Of a DNA stretch of 64,000 bases, positions 54,889-63,444 are shown piece after piece (the first letter of the stretch is position 1; each line of letters starts with the position of its first letter). The translations under genes and the position numbers were made by a program. Origin of the DNA: Trinickia violacea (GTDB lineage: Bacteria > Pseudomonadota > Gammaproteobacteria > Burkholderiales > Burkholderiaceae). The DNA lies in contig NZ_CP040077.1 in assembly GCF_005280735.1 (NCBI RefSeq), positions 4,650,001-4,714,000 on the forward strand, in the 5' to 3' direction. Under the pieces are notes generated by a model. The model did no database searches. It saw only the letters and a list, made by a program, of their open reading frames with translations, and had not been told where the DNA came from.

Positions 54889-55611
54889 TCAAACCGAATG
54901 TTCTAAGTCCTGCTCGCCCGCACCACCATCGACCGAAACCTGGACCAGGTGACGCTCCGCATCCAGCGACGGTACCGCGAGCCGAATCACCTGCACCGCT
55001 TTCGAGCCGGCCGGCAAGCGCTCGACTTCGCCGTCTGGGCGCACGCCCTTCATCGCCCAGATGGAGCCGCCATCCGCAACTAGATGACGCGCCAGTGTAA
55101 CGAAATCGGAGAGTTCTGCGAATGCGCGCGACACGATTACATCGAATTTCCCCGGCACTTCGACACCCGGGCGCAATGTTTCGACTCGGCCGGTGACAAC
55201 CGACAGGTTACCGAGCTTCAATTCCGCCTTTGCCTGGGACTGAAATGCCGTCTTCTTGTGAACGATGTCGTTTAGGGTCACGGTCCAGTCAGGGAGCGCG
55301 ATCGCCAGAACAATGCCCGGCAACCCGCCGCCCGAGCCGACATCCAGAACCGACGACGCCCCTCGCCCGGCGAGATGCGGGACGATCGAAAGCGAGTCGA
55401 GGATGTGCTGAATCAGCATCTGTCGCGGGTCGCGGATCGCCGTCAGGTTGTAGACGGCATTCCACTTCGCGAGCAATGCAACGTAATCGAGCAGCTGACC
55501 CTGTTGCGCTTCGTTCAGCTCAACGCCCAATTCGTCCGCGCCGGCGCGCAACAGCGCGGCCAGCGCTTCACCGCTGCCGGTTAGACCGCCGTTCACACGC
55601 GGCGCCGTCAT
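54889..55611 (-). CDS. rsmG: 16S rRNA (guanine-527-N7) methyltransferase RsmG
   Basis: A 240-aa SAM-dependent methyltransferase (GidB). The SAM motif is VLDVGSGGGLPGIVLAIALP, and YNLTAIRDPRQMLIQHILDS precedes it. Loss of this enzyme gives low-level streptomycin resistance in many bacteria. Its ATG overlaps the mnmG stop by 4 bp (ATGA), so the two are translationally coupled. Confidence 0.97.
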   Translation of the reverse strand: MTAPRVNGGLTGSGEALAALLRAGADELGVELNEAQQGQLLDYVALLAKWNAVYNLTAIRDPRQMLIQHILDSLSIVPHLAGRGASSVLDVGSGGGLPGIVLAIALPDWTVTLNDIVHKKTAFQSQAKAELKLGNLSVVTGRVETLRPGVEVPGKFDVIVSRAFAELSDFVTLARHLVADGGSIWAMKGVRPDGEVERLPAGSKAVQVIRLAVPSLDAERHLVQVSVDGGAGEQDLEHSV

Positions 55612-57575
55612 TGAGCCGCCGGGGTGTTGTCGGCCCCGGTTTCATCGGCGACGACGCTCGTCGTTGCGCGACGACCCAGCCCGCGCTTGAGGTGGACCAT
55701 CAGCAACGAAATGGCCGCTGGCGTGATGCCCGAGATCCGCGAAGCTTGCCCGATTGTCTCGGGACGGAATTGCGTGAGCTTTTGACGAGCCTCGAACGAC
55801 AGGCCGCGTACTTCCGCGTAATCCAGCGCTTCCGGCAAACGCGTGTTTTCGTGAGCCTCGTTTCGCTCGATTTCCCCGGCTTGGCGCTCGATGTAGCCCT
55901 GATATTTGATGCCGATTTCGATTTGCTCTTTGATCTGCTCAAGCAACACAGGGTCGTCAGCAAGCGGCTCCGTCGGGCCCGACGTGCCTTCACGCAAGCC
56001 GCAAACGCCGTCGTAGGTCACGCCCGGCCGGCGCAACAACTCAGCCAAGCTATATTCGTGATCGATCGGCTTGCCCAGCAGCGCGGTCGCTTCATCTGAC
56101 GAAAGCGTCTTCGGATTGACCCACGTGGTGCGGAGCCGCTCTGTTTCACGTGAAACAGCATCACGCTTCCGGCTGAATGCGTCCCAGCGAATATCGTCAA
56201 CGACGCCCAACTGGCGGCCGATCTCCGTCAATCGCATGTCGGCATTGTCTTCACGCAGGCTCAAGCGATACTCGGCGCGGCTCGTGAACATTCGATACGG
56301 CTCCGAAACACCGCGCGTCACAAGATCATCGACCAGCACACCCAGATAAGCCTGGTCTCGGCGCGGACACCATGCATCCTTGCCCTGCACTTGCAGCCCT
56401 GCGTTGATCCCGGCAAGCAGACCTTGCGCCGCCGCCTCTTCGTACCCGGTCGTCCCGTTGATCTGGCCGGCAAAGAAGAGCCCGTGGATCACCTTGGTTT
56501 CCAGCGACGCCTTCAGGCCACGCGGATCGAAATAGTCGTACTCGATCGCGTAGCCCGGTCGCAGGATGTGTGCATTCTCAAGCCCGCGCATCGAGTGGAC
56601 GAGCTCGAGTTGGACGTCGAACGGCAGGCTGGTCGAAATCCCGTTCGGATAGAACTCGTTGGTGGTCAGCCCTTCCGGTTCGAGAAAAATCTGATGCGAT
56701 TCCTTCGAGGCAAACCGATGGATCTTGTCCTCGATCGACGGGCAATAGCGCGGCCCCACCCCCTCGATCACGCCCGTGTACATCGGCGAACGATCGAGAC
56801 CGCCGCGGATGATGTCGTGGGTCCGCTCATTTGTATGCGTCACCCAGCACGGCATTTGACGTGGGTGCTGCTCGGCACGACCGAGGAACGAGAACACCGG
56901 CACCGGATCGAGGTCGCCCGGTTGCTCTTCGAGCACCGAGAAATCGATCGTCCGGCCGTCGATGCGCGGAGGCGTGCCGGTTTTCAGCCGCCCTTGGGGC
57001 AGCTTCAGCTCTTTCAATCGAGCGGAAAGCGAAACGGCCGCCGGATCGCCTGCCCGTCCACCCGTGTAGTTGTTCAGACCGACGTGGATCTTCCCGTCAA
57101 GGAAGGTACCCGCTGTCAGCACGACCGCTCGTGCCCTGAATCGAATGCCGACCTGAGTCACCGCACCGACGACGCGATCGCCCTCCACGATCAGGTCATC
57201 CACCGCCTGCTGGAACAGCCAAAGATTCGGCTGATTCTCGAGGCGCCGGCGAATCGCCTGCTTGTACAGGACGCGATCCGCCTGGGCACGCGTCGCACGA
57301 ACCGCCGGCCCCTTGGACGAATTGAGGATGCGGAATTGAATGCCGCCTTCATCGGTCGCGGCCGCCATCGCACCGCCCAGCGCATCGACTTCCTTGACCA
57401 GATGGCCCTTGCCGATGCCGCCAATGGACGGGTTGCAGCTCATCTGACCGAGCGTTTCGATGTTGTGCGTGAGCAGTAGCGTTTTCACGCCCATACGCGC
57501 GGACGCCAAAGCGGCTTCCGTGCCGGCATGACCGCCGCCGACGACGATGACGTCAAATTCTGTAGGAAAAAGCAT
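55608..57575 (-). CDS. mnmG: tRNA uridine-5-carboxymethylaminomethyl modification enzyme MnmG
   Basis: A 655-aa FAD protein (GidA) that works with MnmE to modify U34 of certain tRNAs. The dinucleotide fold is VVVGGGHAGTEAALASARMG, and the family block PRYCPSIEDKIHRF and GTTGYEEAAAQGL are present. The parS site at 56142-56157 is read as codons for VSRET in AVSRETERL. First of mnmG-rsmG-parA-parB. Confidence 0.97.
   Translation of the reverse strand: MLFPTEFDVIVVGGGHAGTEAALASARMGVKTLLLTHNIETLGQMSCNPSIGGIGKGHLVKEVDALGGAMAAATDEGGIQFRILNSSKGPAVRATRAQADRVLYKQAIRRRLENQPNLWLFQQAVDDLIVEGDRVVGAVTQVGIRFRARAVVLTAGTFLDGKIHVGLNNYTGGRAGDPAAVSLSARLKELKLPQGRLKTGTPPRIDGRTIDFSVLEEQPGDLDPVPVFSFLGRAEQHPRQMPCWVTHTNERTHDIIRGGLDRSPMYTGVIEGVGPRYCPSIEDKIHRFASKESHQIFLEPEGLTTNEFYPNGISTSLPFDVQLELVHSMRGLENAHILRPGYAIEYDYFDPRGLKASLETKVIHGLFFAGQINGTTGYEEAAAQGLLAGINAGLQVQGKDAWCPRRDQAYLGVLVDDLVTRGVSEPYRMFTSRAEYRLSLREDNADMRLTEIGRQLGVVDDIRWDAFSRKRDAVSRETERLRTTWVNPKTLSSDEATALLGKPIDHEYSLAELLRRPGVTYDGVCGLREGTSGPTEPLADDPVLLEQIKEQIEIGIKYQGYIERQAGEIERNEAHENTRLPEALDYAEVRGLSFEARQKLTQFRPETIGQASRISGITPAAISLLMVHLKRGLGRRATTSVVADETGADNTPAAQ
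56142..56157. promoter_or_regulatory. parS site inside mnmG
   Basis: TGTTTCACGTGAAACA, the perfect 16-bp parS consensus, inside the mnmG coding sequence and about 2 kb upstream of parB. Confidence 0.95.
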
Positions 57576-57629
57576 TGCGGACCTCGCGCGGTGACTGGCA
57601 CGAGCCTTTCGAGAAAAATGTATGCGCGA

Positions 57630-57658
57630 ATTATAGCGGGTTCGCTTTTGGCCCGAAT
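57630..57658 (-). promoter_or_regulatory. Candidate promoter of mnmG
   Basis: A perfect TATAAT (57630-57635) on the minus strand lies 55 bp before the mnmG ATG. The -35 region (57653-57658) is weak. Confidence 0.5.
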
Positions 57659-57691
57659 TTCGTCCGAATGGCTAACGCGCGAAGCAGATAC

Positions 57692-57726
57692 AAAAAAGCG
57701 GTGTGTTTCACGTGAAACACACCGCT
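57692..57726 (-). terminator. livF terminator built on a parS palindrome
   Basis: A perfect 30-bp palindrome (57697-57726) contains the parS TGTTTCACGTGAAACA (57704-57719), extended by GCGGTG on one side and CACCGC on the other. On the minus strand it is followed by five or six T (57692-57697), as in an intrinsic terminator. It lies 35 bp after the livF stop. Confidence 0.85.
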
Positions 57727-57760
57727 CATCCAGGCAACCCCGTTGGCCCAACAACCGCCG

Positions 57761-58519
57761 CTAAGCCGTCTTCTTCGCCAGCCCGAGGTACGTTTCAATC
57801 ACTCGCGGATTCCGCGCAAGCTCGTCCGCTGGCCCTTCCAACGCAAGCTCGCCAGTTTCCAGAACGTAGCCGTAGTCCGAAATCTGCAATGCGGCACGGG
57901 CGTTCTGCTCAATCAGCAGCGTCGCCACACCCGTTCCCTTGAGCCTGGCGATGATGTGAAATATCTCCTTTACGATTAGCGGCGCCAGGCCGAGGCTCGG
58001 CTCATCGAGCATCAACAAATCGGGCTTTCCCATCAGCGCCCGCCCTACCGCAAGCATCTGCCGCTCGCCGCCTGACAGTGTCCCCGCCGCCTGCTTGCGG
58101 CGCTCCTTCAAACGCGGAAAGAGGTCGAACACAGGCCCGAGCTGATCCAGAAAATCGCGCTCTCCAGCGCGCTTGCGCCGATACGCGCCGAGCACGAGGT
58201 TGTCCTCGACGCTCATCGTCGCAAACAACTCGCGCTTTTCCGGCACCAGGCACATGCCGCGTGCCACACGCTTTTCAATCGGGACCGCGCCCACTTCCTC
58301 TCCGCGATAGCGAACGCTGCCTTTGGCGTGCCCGGTCACGGGCAGCGCACCCATTACTGCATTCAGCAAGGTCGATTTACCCGCCCCGTTCGGTCCGATC
58401 ACGCTGACGATCTGGCCCGGCGCAACCTTGAGCGCCGCACCGTGCAGCGCCTCGACTTTGCCGTAGCGCACCGACAGACCCGTCACTTCCAGAATCGGCA
58501 TAGTTGTTGTCTGATTCAT
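57761..58519 (-). CDS. livF: Branched-chain amino acid ABC transporter ATPase LivF
   Basis: A 252-aa ABC ATPase. Walker A VIGPNGAGKSTLLN, signature AGTLSGGERQMLAVGRAL, Walker B LLMLDEPSLGLAP and the switch LLIEQNAR. The start ATG 58519 (MNQTTTMPILEV) lies 1 bp after the livMG stop; an upstream extension is Arg-rich and unlikely. Confidence 0.95.
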   Translation of the reverse strand: MNQTTTMPILEVTGLSVRYGKVEALHGAALKVAPGQIVSVIGPNGAGKSTLLNAVMGALPVTGHAKGSVRYRGEEVGAVPIEKRVARGMCLVPEKRELFATMSVEDNLVLGAYRRKRAGERDFLDQLGPVFDLFPRLKERRKQAAGTLSGGERQMLAVGRALMGKPDLLMLDEPSLGLAPLIVKEIFHIIARLKGTGVATLLIEQNARAALQISDYGYVLETGELALEGPADELARNPRVIETYLGLAKKTA

Positions 58520-58520
58520 C

Positions 58521-60305
58521 TCACTCCACTCCACCGAGATACGCTTCCAGCACCGCCGGGTCCTTCTGCACGTCCTGCGGCAGGCCCTCCGCGATTCGCG
58601 TTCCAAACTCCATCACGACCAGCCGATCCGTCAGATTCATCACGAAGTCCATGTCGTGCTCGACCAGCAGCACGCTCATCCCTTCGGCTTTCAGCTTGCG
58701 CAGCAAATCCGCGAGCTGCTGCTTTTCCTGATAGCGCAGGCCCGCCGCGGGTTCGTCCAGCAATAGCAGCGTTGGATCGCAGCAAAGTGCCCGCGCGATT
58801 TCCAGTATCCGCTGCTGTCCCAAAGCCAAACTCCCGGCTTCCTCGTACATATGGGACTCGAGGCCAACGCGACGGATCTGCTTGGCCGCTTCCGCCATCA
58901 AGCGCGCTTCCTCTGCTGCATTCAATCGGACGACGCTGCGCCACACGCCCGCCGAGCCTCGCAAGTGCGCACCCAACGCGACGTTTTCCAGCACCGTCAT
59001 GCCCGGCAGCAGCTTGACGTGCTGAAACGTGCGCCCGATTCCGAGCTTGACGATTTCACGTGAATTGAGCGAATCGATCCGCTCGCCGCGAAAGCTGATC
59101 GCGCCGCGCGTCGCTTGCAGCACGCCGGTGACGAGGTTGAAGGTAGTCGACTTGCCCGCCCCGTTCGGCCCGATCAAACCGACGATCTGCCCCGCTTTGA
59201 CCTCAAAGCTCACGTCGTTGACGGCAACCAGGCCGCCGAACTGCTTGCGCGCGTTGTCCACGACCAGCAGCGTCTCCCCTGCGACCGGCTTCGTCCGCTG
59301 CGGCAGCGGTTCCGCATGCTCGGGCACATGCGCACTCGGGCCACGCGGAAACAGGCGCGCGACGAAAGGCCAAACGCCTTGCCGCGCGTACTGCAGCAGC
59401 AGCACCATCAGCACACCGAACACGATCACTTCGAAGTTGCCGTTCTGGCCGAGCAGCATCGGCAACAGCGTCTGCAGATAGTCCTGCAGGAGGGTGAGAA
59501 TCGCCGCACCCAGCAATGCTCCCCAAACGTGCGAGACACCGCCCACGACCGCCATAAACAGGAATTCGATGCCGTGATTCAGACCGAACGGCGTCGGGTT
59601 CACCGCACGCTGCAGATGCGCGTAGAGGAAGCCGGAAATCGCTGCGAGCACGGCGGCATAGATGAAGATCACGACCCGCATCCACGCGGTGTTCACGCCC
59701 ATCGCCTCGGCCATCACGCCGGCGCCGCGCAGCGCGCGAATCGCACGCCCAGGCCGACTATTAAGCAGATTCTGAACTGAGACAACCGACGCGAGCACGA
59801 CAATCCAGATCAGGTAGTAGATGTGGCGCCCCGACTCCAGCGGAATGCCGAACAGGTTCAACACGGGGATGCCATTGATGCCGTCGTACTTGCCGAGCAG
59901 CTCCATATTGCCGAACAGGTAGTACAGCGAGAGCCCCCAGGCGATCGTGCCGAGCGGAAGGAAGTGGCCGGAGAGCCGCATCGTGACGGCGCCGAGAATC
60001 AGCGCCACCAGCGCCGTCAAGACGACACCCACGATCAGCGCAAGCCACGGCGAGACACCGTATTGCGTCGTCAAATAGGCCGTCGCATAGGCCCCCACGC
60101 CGACGAACGCCGCCTGCCCGAAGCTCGTCATCCCGCCGACGCCCGTGAGCAGCACGAGTCCGATCGCGACAATCGAATAGAGCCCGATGTAATTGAGCAG
60201 CGTAACCCAGTACTCGGGCACACGAATCGGATGCGGAAGCACCGGAAGCGCAAACATCACGACGAGGAACAGCCAGAAGAACTTGTTTCGAATCACGCGT
60301 TTCAT
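58521..60305 (-). CDS. Fused LivM permease - LivG ATPase
   Basis: A 594-aa fusion. Residues ~1-320 are the LivM permease (SFGQAAFVGVGAYATAYLT, SRPGRAIRALRGAGVMAEAMG). After a Pro-rich linker (~330-350), the LivG ATPase follows with Walker A LIGPNGAGKSTTFN, signature LALGQQRILEIARALC and Walker B LLLLDEPAAGL. Fusion of these two subunits in one chain is usual in Burkholderiaceae. It lies 4 bp after livH. Confidence 0.95.
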   Translation of the reverse strand: MKRVIRNKFFWLFLVVMFALPVLPHPIRVPEYWVTLLNYIGLYSIVAIGLVLLTGVGGMTSFGQAAFVGVGAYATAYLTTQYGVSPWLALIVGVVLTALVALILGAVTMRLSGHFLPLGTIAWGLSLYYLFGNMELLGKYDGINGIPVLNLFGIPLESGRHIYYLIWIVVLASVVSVQNLLNSRPGRAIRALRGAGVMAEAMGVNTAWMRVVIFIYAAVLAAISGFLYAHLQRAVNPTPFGLNHGIEFLFMAVVGGVSHVWGALLGAAILTLLQDYLQTLLPMLLGQNGNFEVIVFGVLMVLLLQYARQGVWPFVARLFPRGPSAHVPEHAEPLPQRTKPVAGETLLVVDNARKQFGGLVAVNDVSFEVKAGQIVGLIGPNGAGKSTTFNLVTGVLQATRGAISFRGERIDSLNSREIVKLGIGRTFQHVKLLPGMTVLENVALGAHLRGSAGVWRSVVRLNAAEEARLMAEAAKQIRRVGLESHMYEEAGSLALGQQRILEIARALCCDPTLLLLDEPAAGLRYQEKQQLADLLRKLKAEGMSVLLVEHDMDFVMNLTDRLVVMEFGTRIAEGLPQDVQKDPAVLEAYLGGVE

Positions 60306-60309
60306 CGGC

Positions 60310-61365
60310 TTACTCCTGTTCCTCTTCGGCGTGCGGGCTCGCGAGGCTCCGCCACAGCAGCACGGGAATGATCAACGTGAAAACGATCACCTCCTTGTAG
60401 GCGCTCGCCCAGAACGACGAATACGATTCGAGCAAGCCGACGAGCAGCGAGCCGGCCGCCGCGAGCGGATAGCTGACCAAGCCGCCGATGATCGCGCCGA
60501 CGAAGCCCTTCAAGCCGATCAGAAAGCCCGAGTCGTAGTAGATCGTGGTGAGCGGTGCGACGAGGATGCCGCACAGCGCACCCAGGCCCGCAGCAAGCGT
60601 GAATGCGAGCCGTCCGGCCTGCGTCGTGCCGATGCCGACGAGCCGCGCGCCAAGCCGGTTGACCGACGTGGCGCGCAACGCCTTGCCGGAGATCGAGCGG
60701 TCGAAGTACAGATAGAGCGCGACGATCAGCACGACCGCCGTGCCGGCCACCCACAAGCTCTGCCCGGATACCGACAGGCTGCCGACATTGAACGTGGCGT
60801 CGGAAAACGGCGTCGTCCGCGAGCCTTCGGCGCCGAACATCACGAGGCCCAGGCCGACCATCGCAAAGTGCACGGCCACCGCGACGATCAGCAGCAATAG
60901 CGTCGTCGCCTCGGCGATGGGCTCGTACGCGAGGCGGTACACGAACGGCCCCATCGGCACGACGATCAAGAGCGTGAGCGCGATCTGCACGATCATCGGC
61001 AACGGCTGCATGAAGACGCCGCGCGTCACCCCATAGATCGCAATTGGAAACAGCAGGTACTTGCTGGCGAGCGTCGTGAGCGTGCGCAACGCATGGCGCC
61101 GCCGCTCGGGATGCCGGACGAGCCCTGTCGTCTCGACGACGAAACACGCGAAGCCCATCGCGATCAGCAGCCAGCACGTTGCGGGAAATTTCTGCGTCTG
61201 GAGTGCGGCGAGCGTCAGCGCGCCATAGGAAACGAACTCACCCTGCGGGATGAAGATCACCCTTGTGACAGAGAACACCAGCACCAGGGCCAGCGCGAGC
61301 AATGCGTAGATCGCGCCTGTCGTGATGCCGTCTTGCGCGAGAATCGCCGCAATCGATAGATCCAT
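60310..61365 (-). CDS. livH: Branched-chain amino acid ABC permease LivH, enlarged
   Basis: A 351-aa permease. Conserved blocks are DGITTGAIYALLALALVLVF, RVIFIPQGEFVSYGALTLA, ATSVNRLGARLVGIG and FLIGLKGFVGAIIGGLVSYP. The usual length is ~290-308; the extra residues lie roughly at 60-125, an additional membrane segment with a charged loop (RHPERRRHALRTL). The binding protein gene is upstream. Confidence 0.92.
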   Translation of the reverse strand: MDLSIAAILAQDGITTGAIYALLALALVLVFSVTRVIFIPQGEFVSYGALTLAALQTQKFPATCWLLIAMGFACFVVETTGLVRHPERRRHALRTLTTLASKYLLFPIAIYGVTRGVFMQPLPMIVQIALTLLIVVPMGPFVYRLAYEPIAEATTLLLLIVAVAVHFAMVGLGLVMFGAEGSRTTPFSDATFNVGSLSVSGQSLWVAGTAVVLIVALYLYFDRSISGKALRATSVNRLGARLVGIGTTQAGRLAFTLAAGLGALCGILVAPLTTIYYDSGFLIGLKGFVGAIIGGLVSYPLAAAGSLLVGLLESYSSFWASAYKEVIVFTLIIPVLLWRSLASPHAEEEQE

Positions 61366-61427
61366 ACTTCCTCTTTTTTCGAGCTTCGAATGGGGAATCG
61401 GGAGAATGCCGGCACGCCGATATCAAC

Positions 61428-61465
61428 GCACGCCCGCCGGACCGCAAAGCGGCGCGACGGGCGGT
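61428..61465 (-). terminator. Stem-loop between the binding protein and livH
   Basis: A two-part stem, GCCCG with CGGGC and CCGC with GCGG around AAA, separated by an internal loop. There is no long T tract, so it probably acts as an mRNA-stabilising or attenuating hairpin that raises binding-protein output. Confidence 0.45.
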
Positions 61466-61534
61466 TTCGTTTTTGCCGTTCAGCGGGGCGAATCACGACA
61501 GCACGGTCGCGCCCCCCGCTTCCGTCGAAACATG

Positions 61535-62695
61535 TCAGTCGTTCTGAAGTTTCCACTTGCCGTCGACGATCTGCACCATGACGCGTGCACGGTCGTCGAG
61601 ACCGTTATGGTTCGCCGGCGTCGTGTTCATCACGCCGTGCGAGAGCGGCAGATCCTTCACGTTTTCGAGCGCGGCACGCAGCGCTTCGCGGAAGGCTTCG
61701 GTGCCCGGTTCGCCCTTCTTCAGCGCTTCGGGAATCGCCCGTTGCAGCATCTGCCCGGCATCCCACGCGTGACCGCCGAACGTCGAGACCGTCCCCGCGC
61801 CATACGCCTTCTCATAGGCCGTCTTGTACGCCTGTGACGATTGCTTGACCGGATTCGAGTCCGGCAATTGATCGGTGACGAGAATCGGGCCCGCCGGCAG
61901 CAGCTCGCCTTCGCAGACCTTGCCGCACACGCGCAGGAAGTCGTTGTTCGCGACGCCGTGCGTCTGATAGACCTTGCCCTTGTAACCGCGGTCCTTGAGC
62001 GTCGTCGCCGGCAGCGCGGCCGGCGTGCCCGAGCCGGCGATCAGCACCGCGTCCGGATTCGCGCTCATCGTCTTCAGCACCTGCCCCGTCACCGAGGTGT
62101 CGGTGCGGTTGTAGCGCTCGTTGCTGACGATCTTCAGGTGATGCGCGTCGGCGGCCTTGCTGAACACGCTGTACCAACTTTCGCCGTAGGCATCCGAGAA
62201 GCCGATGAAGCCGACTGTCTTCACGCCGTGCTTTTCCATGTAGCCGGCGATCGCTTCCGCCATCAGGCTATCGTTCTGCGGCACCTTGAAGACCCACGCG
62301 CGCTTCGCGTCCATCGGCTGGACGATCGCGGCGGAGGCCGCGAGCGAGATCATCGGCGTTTTGCCTTGCGATACCGGGTCGATCATCGCCAGCGAATTCG
62401 GCGTCACCGTCGAGCCGATGATCGCGTCGACGTGGTCCTCATCGATCAGCTTGCGCGTGTTCTGCACCGCGCGGCTCGTGTCCGAGCCGTCGTCGAGCAC
62501 GATGTATTGCACGCTCTTGCCGGCAATCTCCTTCGGCAGCAGCGCAATGGTGTTCTTCTCCGGAATGCCGAGCGACGCGGCCGGACCCGTCGTCGAAAGC
62601 GTGACCCCGATCTTCACTTGCGCGAAAGCCGCGCTCGCGCCGCACACCAAGACTGCCGCAACGCCTGCTTGCATCCACCGTTTCGTTCTTTTCAT
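61535..62695 (-). CDS. Branched-chain amino acid ABC binding protein
   Basis: A 386-aa periplasmic binding protein. Signal peptide MKRTKRWMQAGVAAVLVCGASAAFA, mature start QVKIGVTLSTTGPAASLGIP, ligand block IIGSTVTPNSLAMIDPVS. A Cys pair (RVCGKVCEG) may form a disulfide. It is the first gene of the cassette, upstream of livH, livMG and livF. It is paralogous to the 62.9 kb remnant. Confidence 0.93.
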   Translation of the reverse strand: MKRTKRWMQAGVAAVLVCGASAAFAQVKIGVTLSTTGPAASLGIPEKNTIALLPKEIAGKSVQYIVLDDGSDTSRAVQNTRKLIDEDHVDAIIGSTVTPNSLAMIDPVSQGKTPMISLAASAAIVQPMDAKRAWVFKVPQNDSLMAEAIAGYMEKHGVKTVGFIGFSDAYGESWYSVFSKAADAHHLKIVSNERYNRTDTSVTGQVLKTMSANPDAVLIAGSGTPAALPATTLKDRGYKGKVYQTHGVANNDFLRVCGKVCEGELLPAGPILVTDQLPDSNPVKQSSQAYKTAYEKAYGAGTVSTFGGHAWDAGQMLQRAIPEALKKGEPGTEAFREALRAALENVKDLPLSHGVMNTTPANHNGLDDRARVMVQIVDGKWKLQND

Positions 62696-62829
62696 CAATT
62701 GTCTCCAAACGCATTCAAGAAGCGTGTTTTCGTTGCCGACGCAAAGGTCAAACCAAAGGTCGAACACTCGAATCTAGTTATCGTGCCACGACGTGCCAAG
62801 CATGGTTTTCCCGCGCAGCACGCACAAAA

Positions 62830-62855
62830 AAGGCGCGTCCGACAGCACGCGCCTT
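62830..62855 (-). terminator. Terminator after the binding-protein remnant
   Basis: AAGGCGCGT, loop CCGACAGC, ACGCGCCTT, followed on the minus strand by TTTTTT. It belongs to the remnant at 62889-63050. Confidence 0.85.
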
Positions 62856-62888
62856 CTGCTTTCGAGCAACCCGCCTGTCGACTGCCGA

Positions 62889-63050
62889 TCAGTCGCCGAC
62901 CAGCTTCCACTTTCCGCCGGTGATCTGCGCCATCACGCGAACGCGCAGGTCGAGCCCCGCGTGGGCCGTCGCGCTCATGTTGAAGACGCCCTGTGAAGCG
63001 GGCATGTCCTTGGTGTTTTCGAGCGAGGCGCAGCAAGGAATCGCGCTAAG
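62889..63050 (-). pseudogene. C-terminal remnant of a second binding-protein gene
   Basis: In one minus frame it reads SLENTKDMPASQGVFNMSAT and AGLDLRVRVMAQITGGKWKL then VGD and a stop. This matches the end of the intact neighbour (LENVKDLPLSHGVMN, RARVMVQIVDGKWKLQND). The preceding residues AIPCCASLEN suggest a deletion between an AIP block and the LEN block. Everything upstream (signal peptide, main lobes) is gone. Its terminator is still intact. Confidence 0.8.
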
Positions 63051-63444
63051 AATCGGACGATTCTAGAGCACGTAAGAGGCGGTGAAAGCGGGAAAAGAAG
63101 CGCGCGACGAACGGCACGATAGACAGAAGGAACAGCGGAAAACGCAGTAATGGAAGCCACAAAGTAAAAGCGCTGTTGGATCCTATCCAACAGCGCTTTC
63201 GTCCGGGCACTGAGTGCCTCGATTGTCTCCTCGTTCTCCACCTGCAAATTCGGGTGCATCAGAACTAGACCGAAGATTATCGAACCCTGCCCCGTGAGAC
63301 AACCTAGCATTTACCCTAGTGGTGCAAGTTTGCACTCAGATGGGGCGGCTTTTTGGTGCGAAACGCCACAGATCACGGCATTTTTCGAAGCGCCGATTTA
63401 TATCGGATTCCGAACTATCTTTGCCTCTCGCTTCGAAGACCCCG
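63051..63444. other. Decayed intergenic region with a hairpin
   Basis: No supported gene. It contains the perfect 15-bp hairpin at 63167-63199. A minus-strand frame across it (from 63260) has no ribosome site. It separates the remnant from the next liv gene set. Confidence 0.5.
63167..63199. repeat. Perfect 15-bp inverted repeat
   Basis: AAAGCGCTGTTGGAT, loop CCT and the exact complement. On the minus strand it is followed by TTACTTTG. It is a possible terminator or the stem of a lost transcript. Confidence 0.7.

Noticed and set aside
51721..57760. A replication origin near parAB-mnmG.
   Set aside because: No cluster of DnaA boxes, no A/T-rich unwinding region and no dnaA or rpmH nearby; in this group the origin lies elsewhere.
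59051..59068. A third parS-like site, GATTTCACGTGAATTG, inside livMG.
   Set aside because: Only the central TTTCACGTGAA is kept; five of the 16 positions differ from the consensus, so binding by ParB is doubtful.
62975..63310. A minus-strand frame that starts MHPNLQVENEETIEALSART.
   Set aside because: No ribosome site, it runs through a perfect hairpin and overlaps the binding-protein remnant in another frame.
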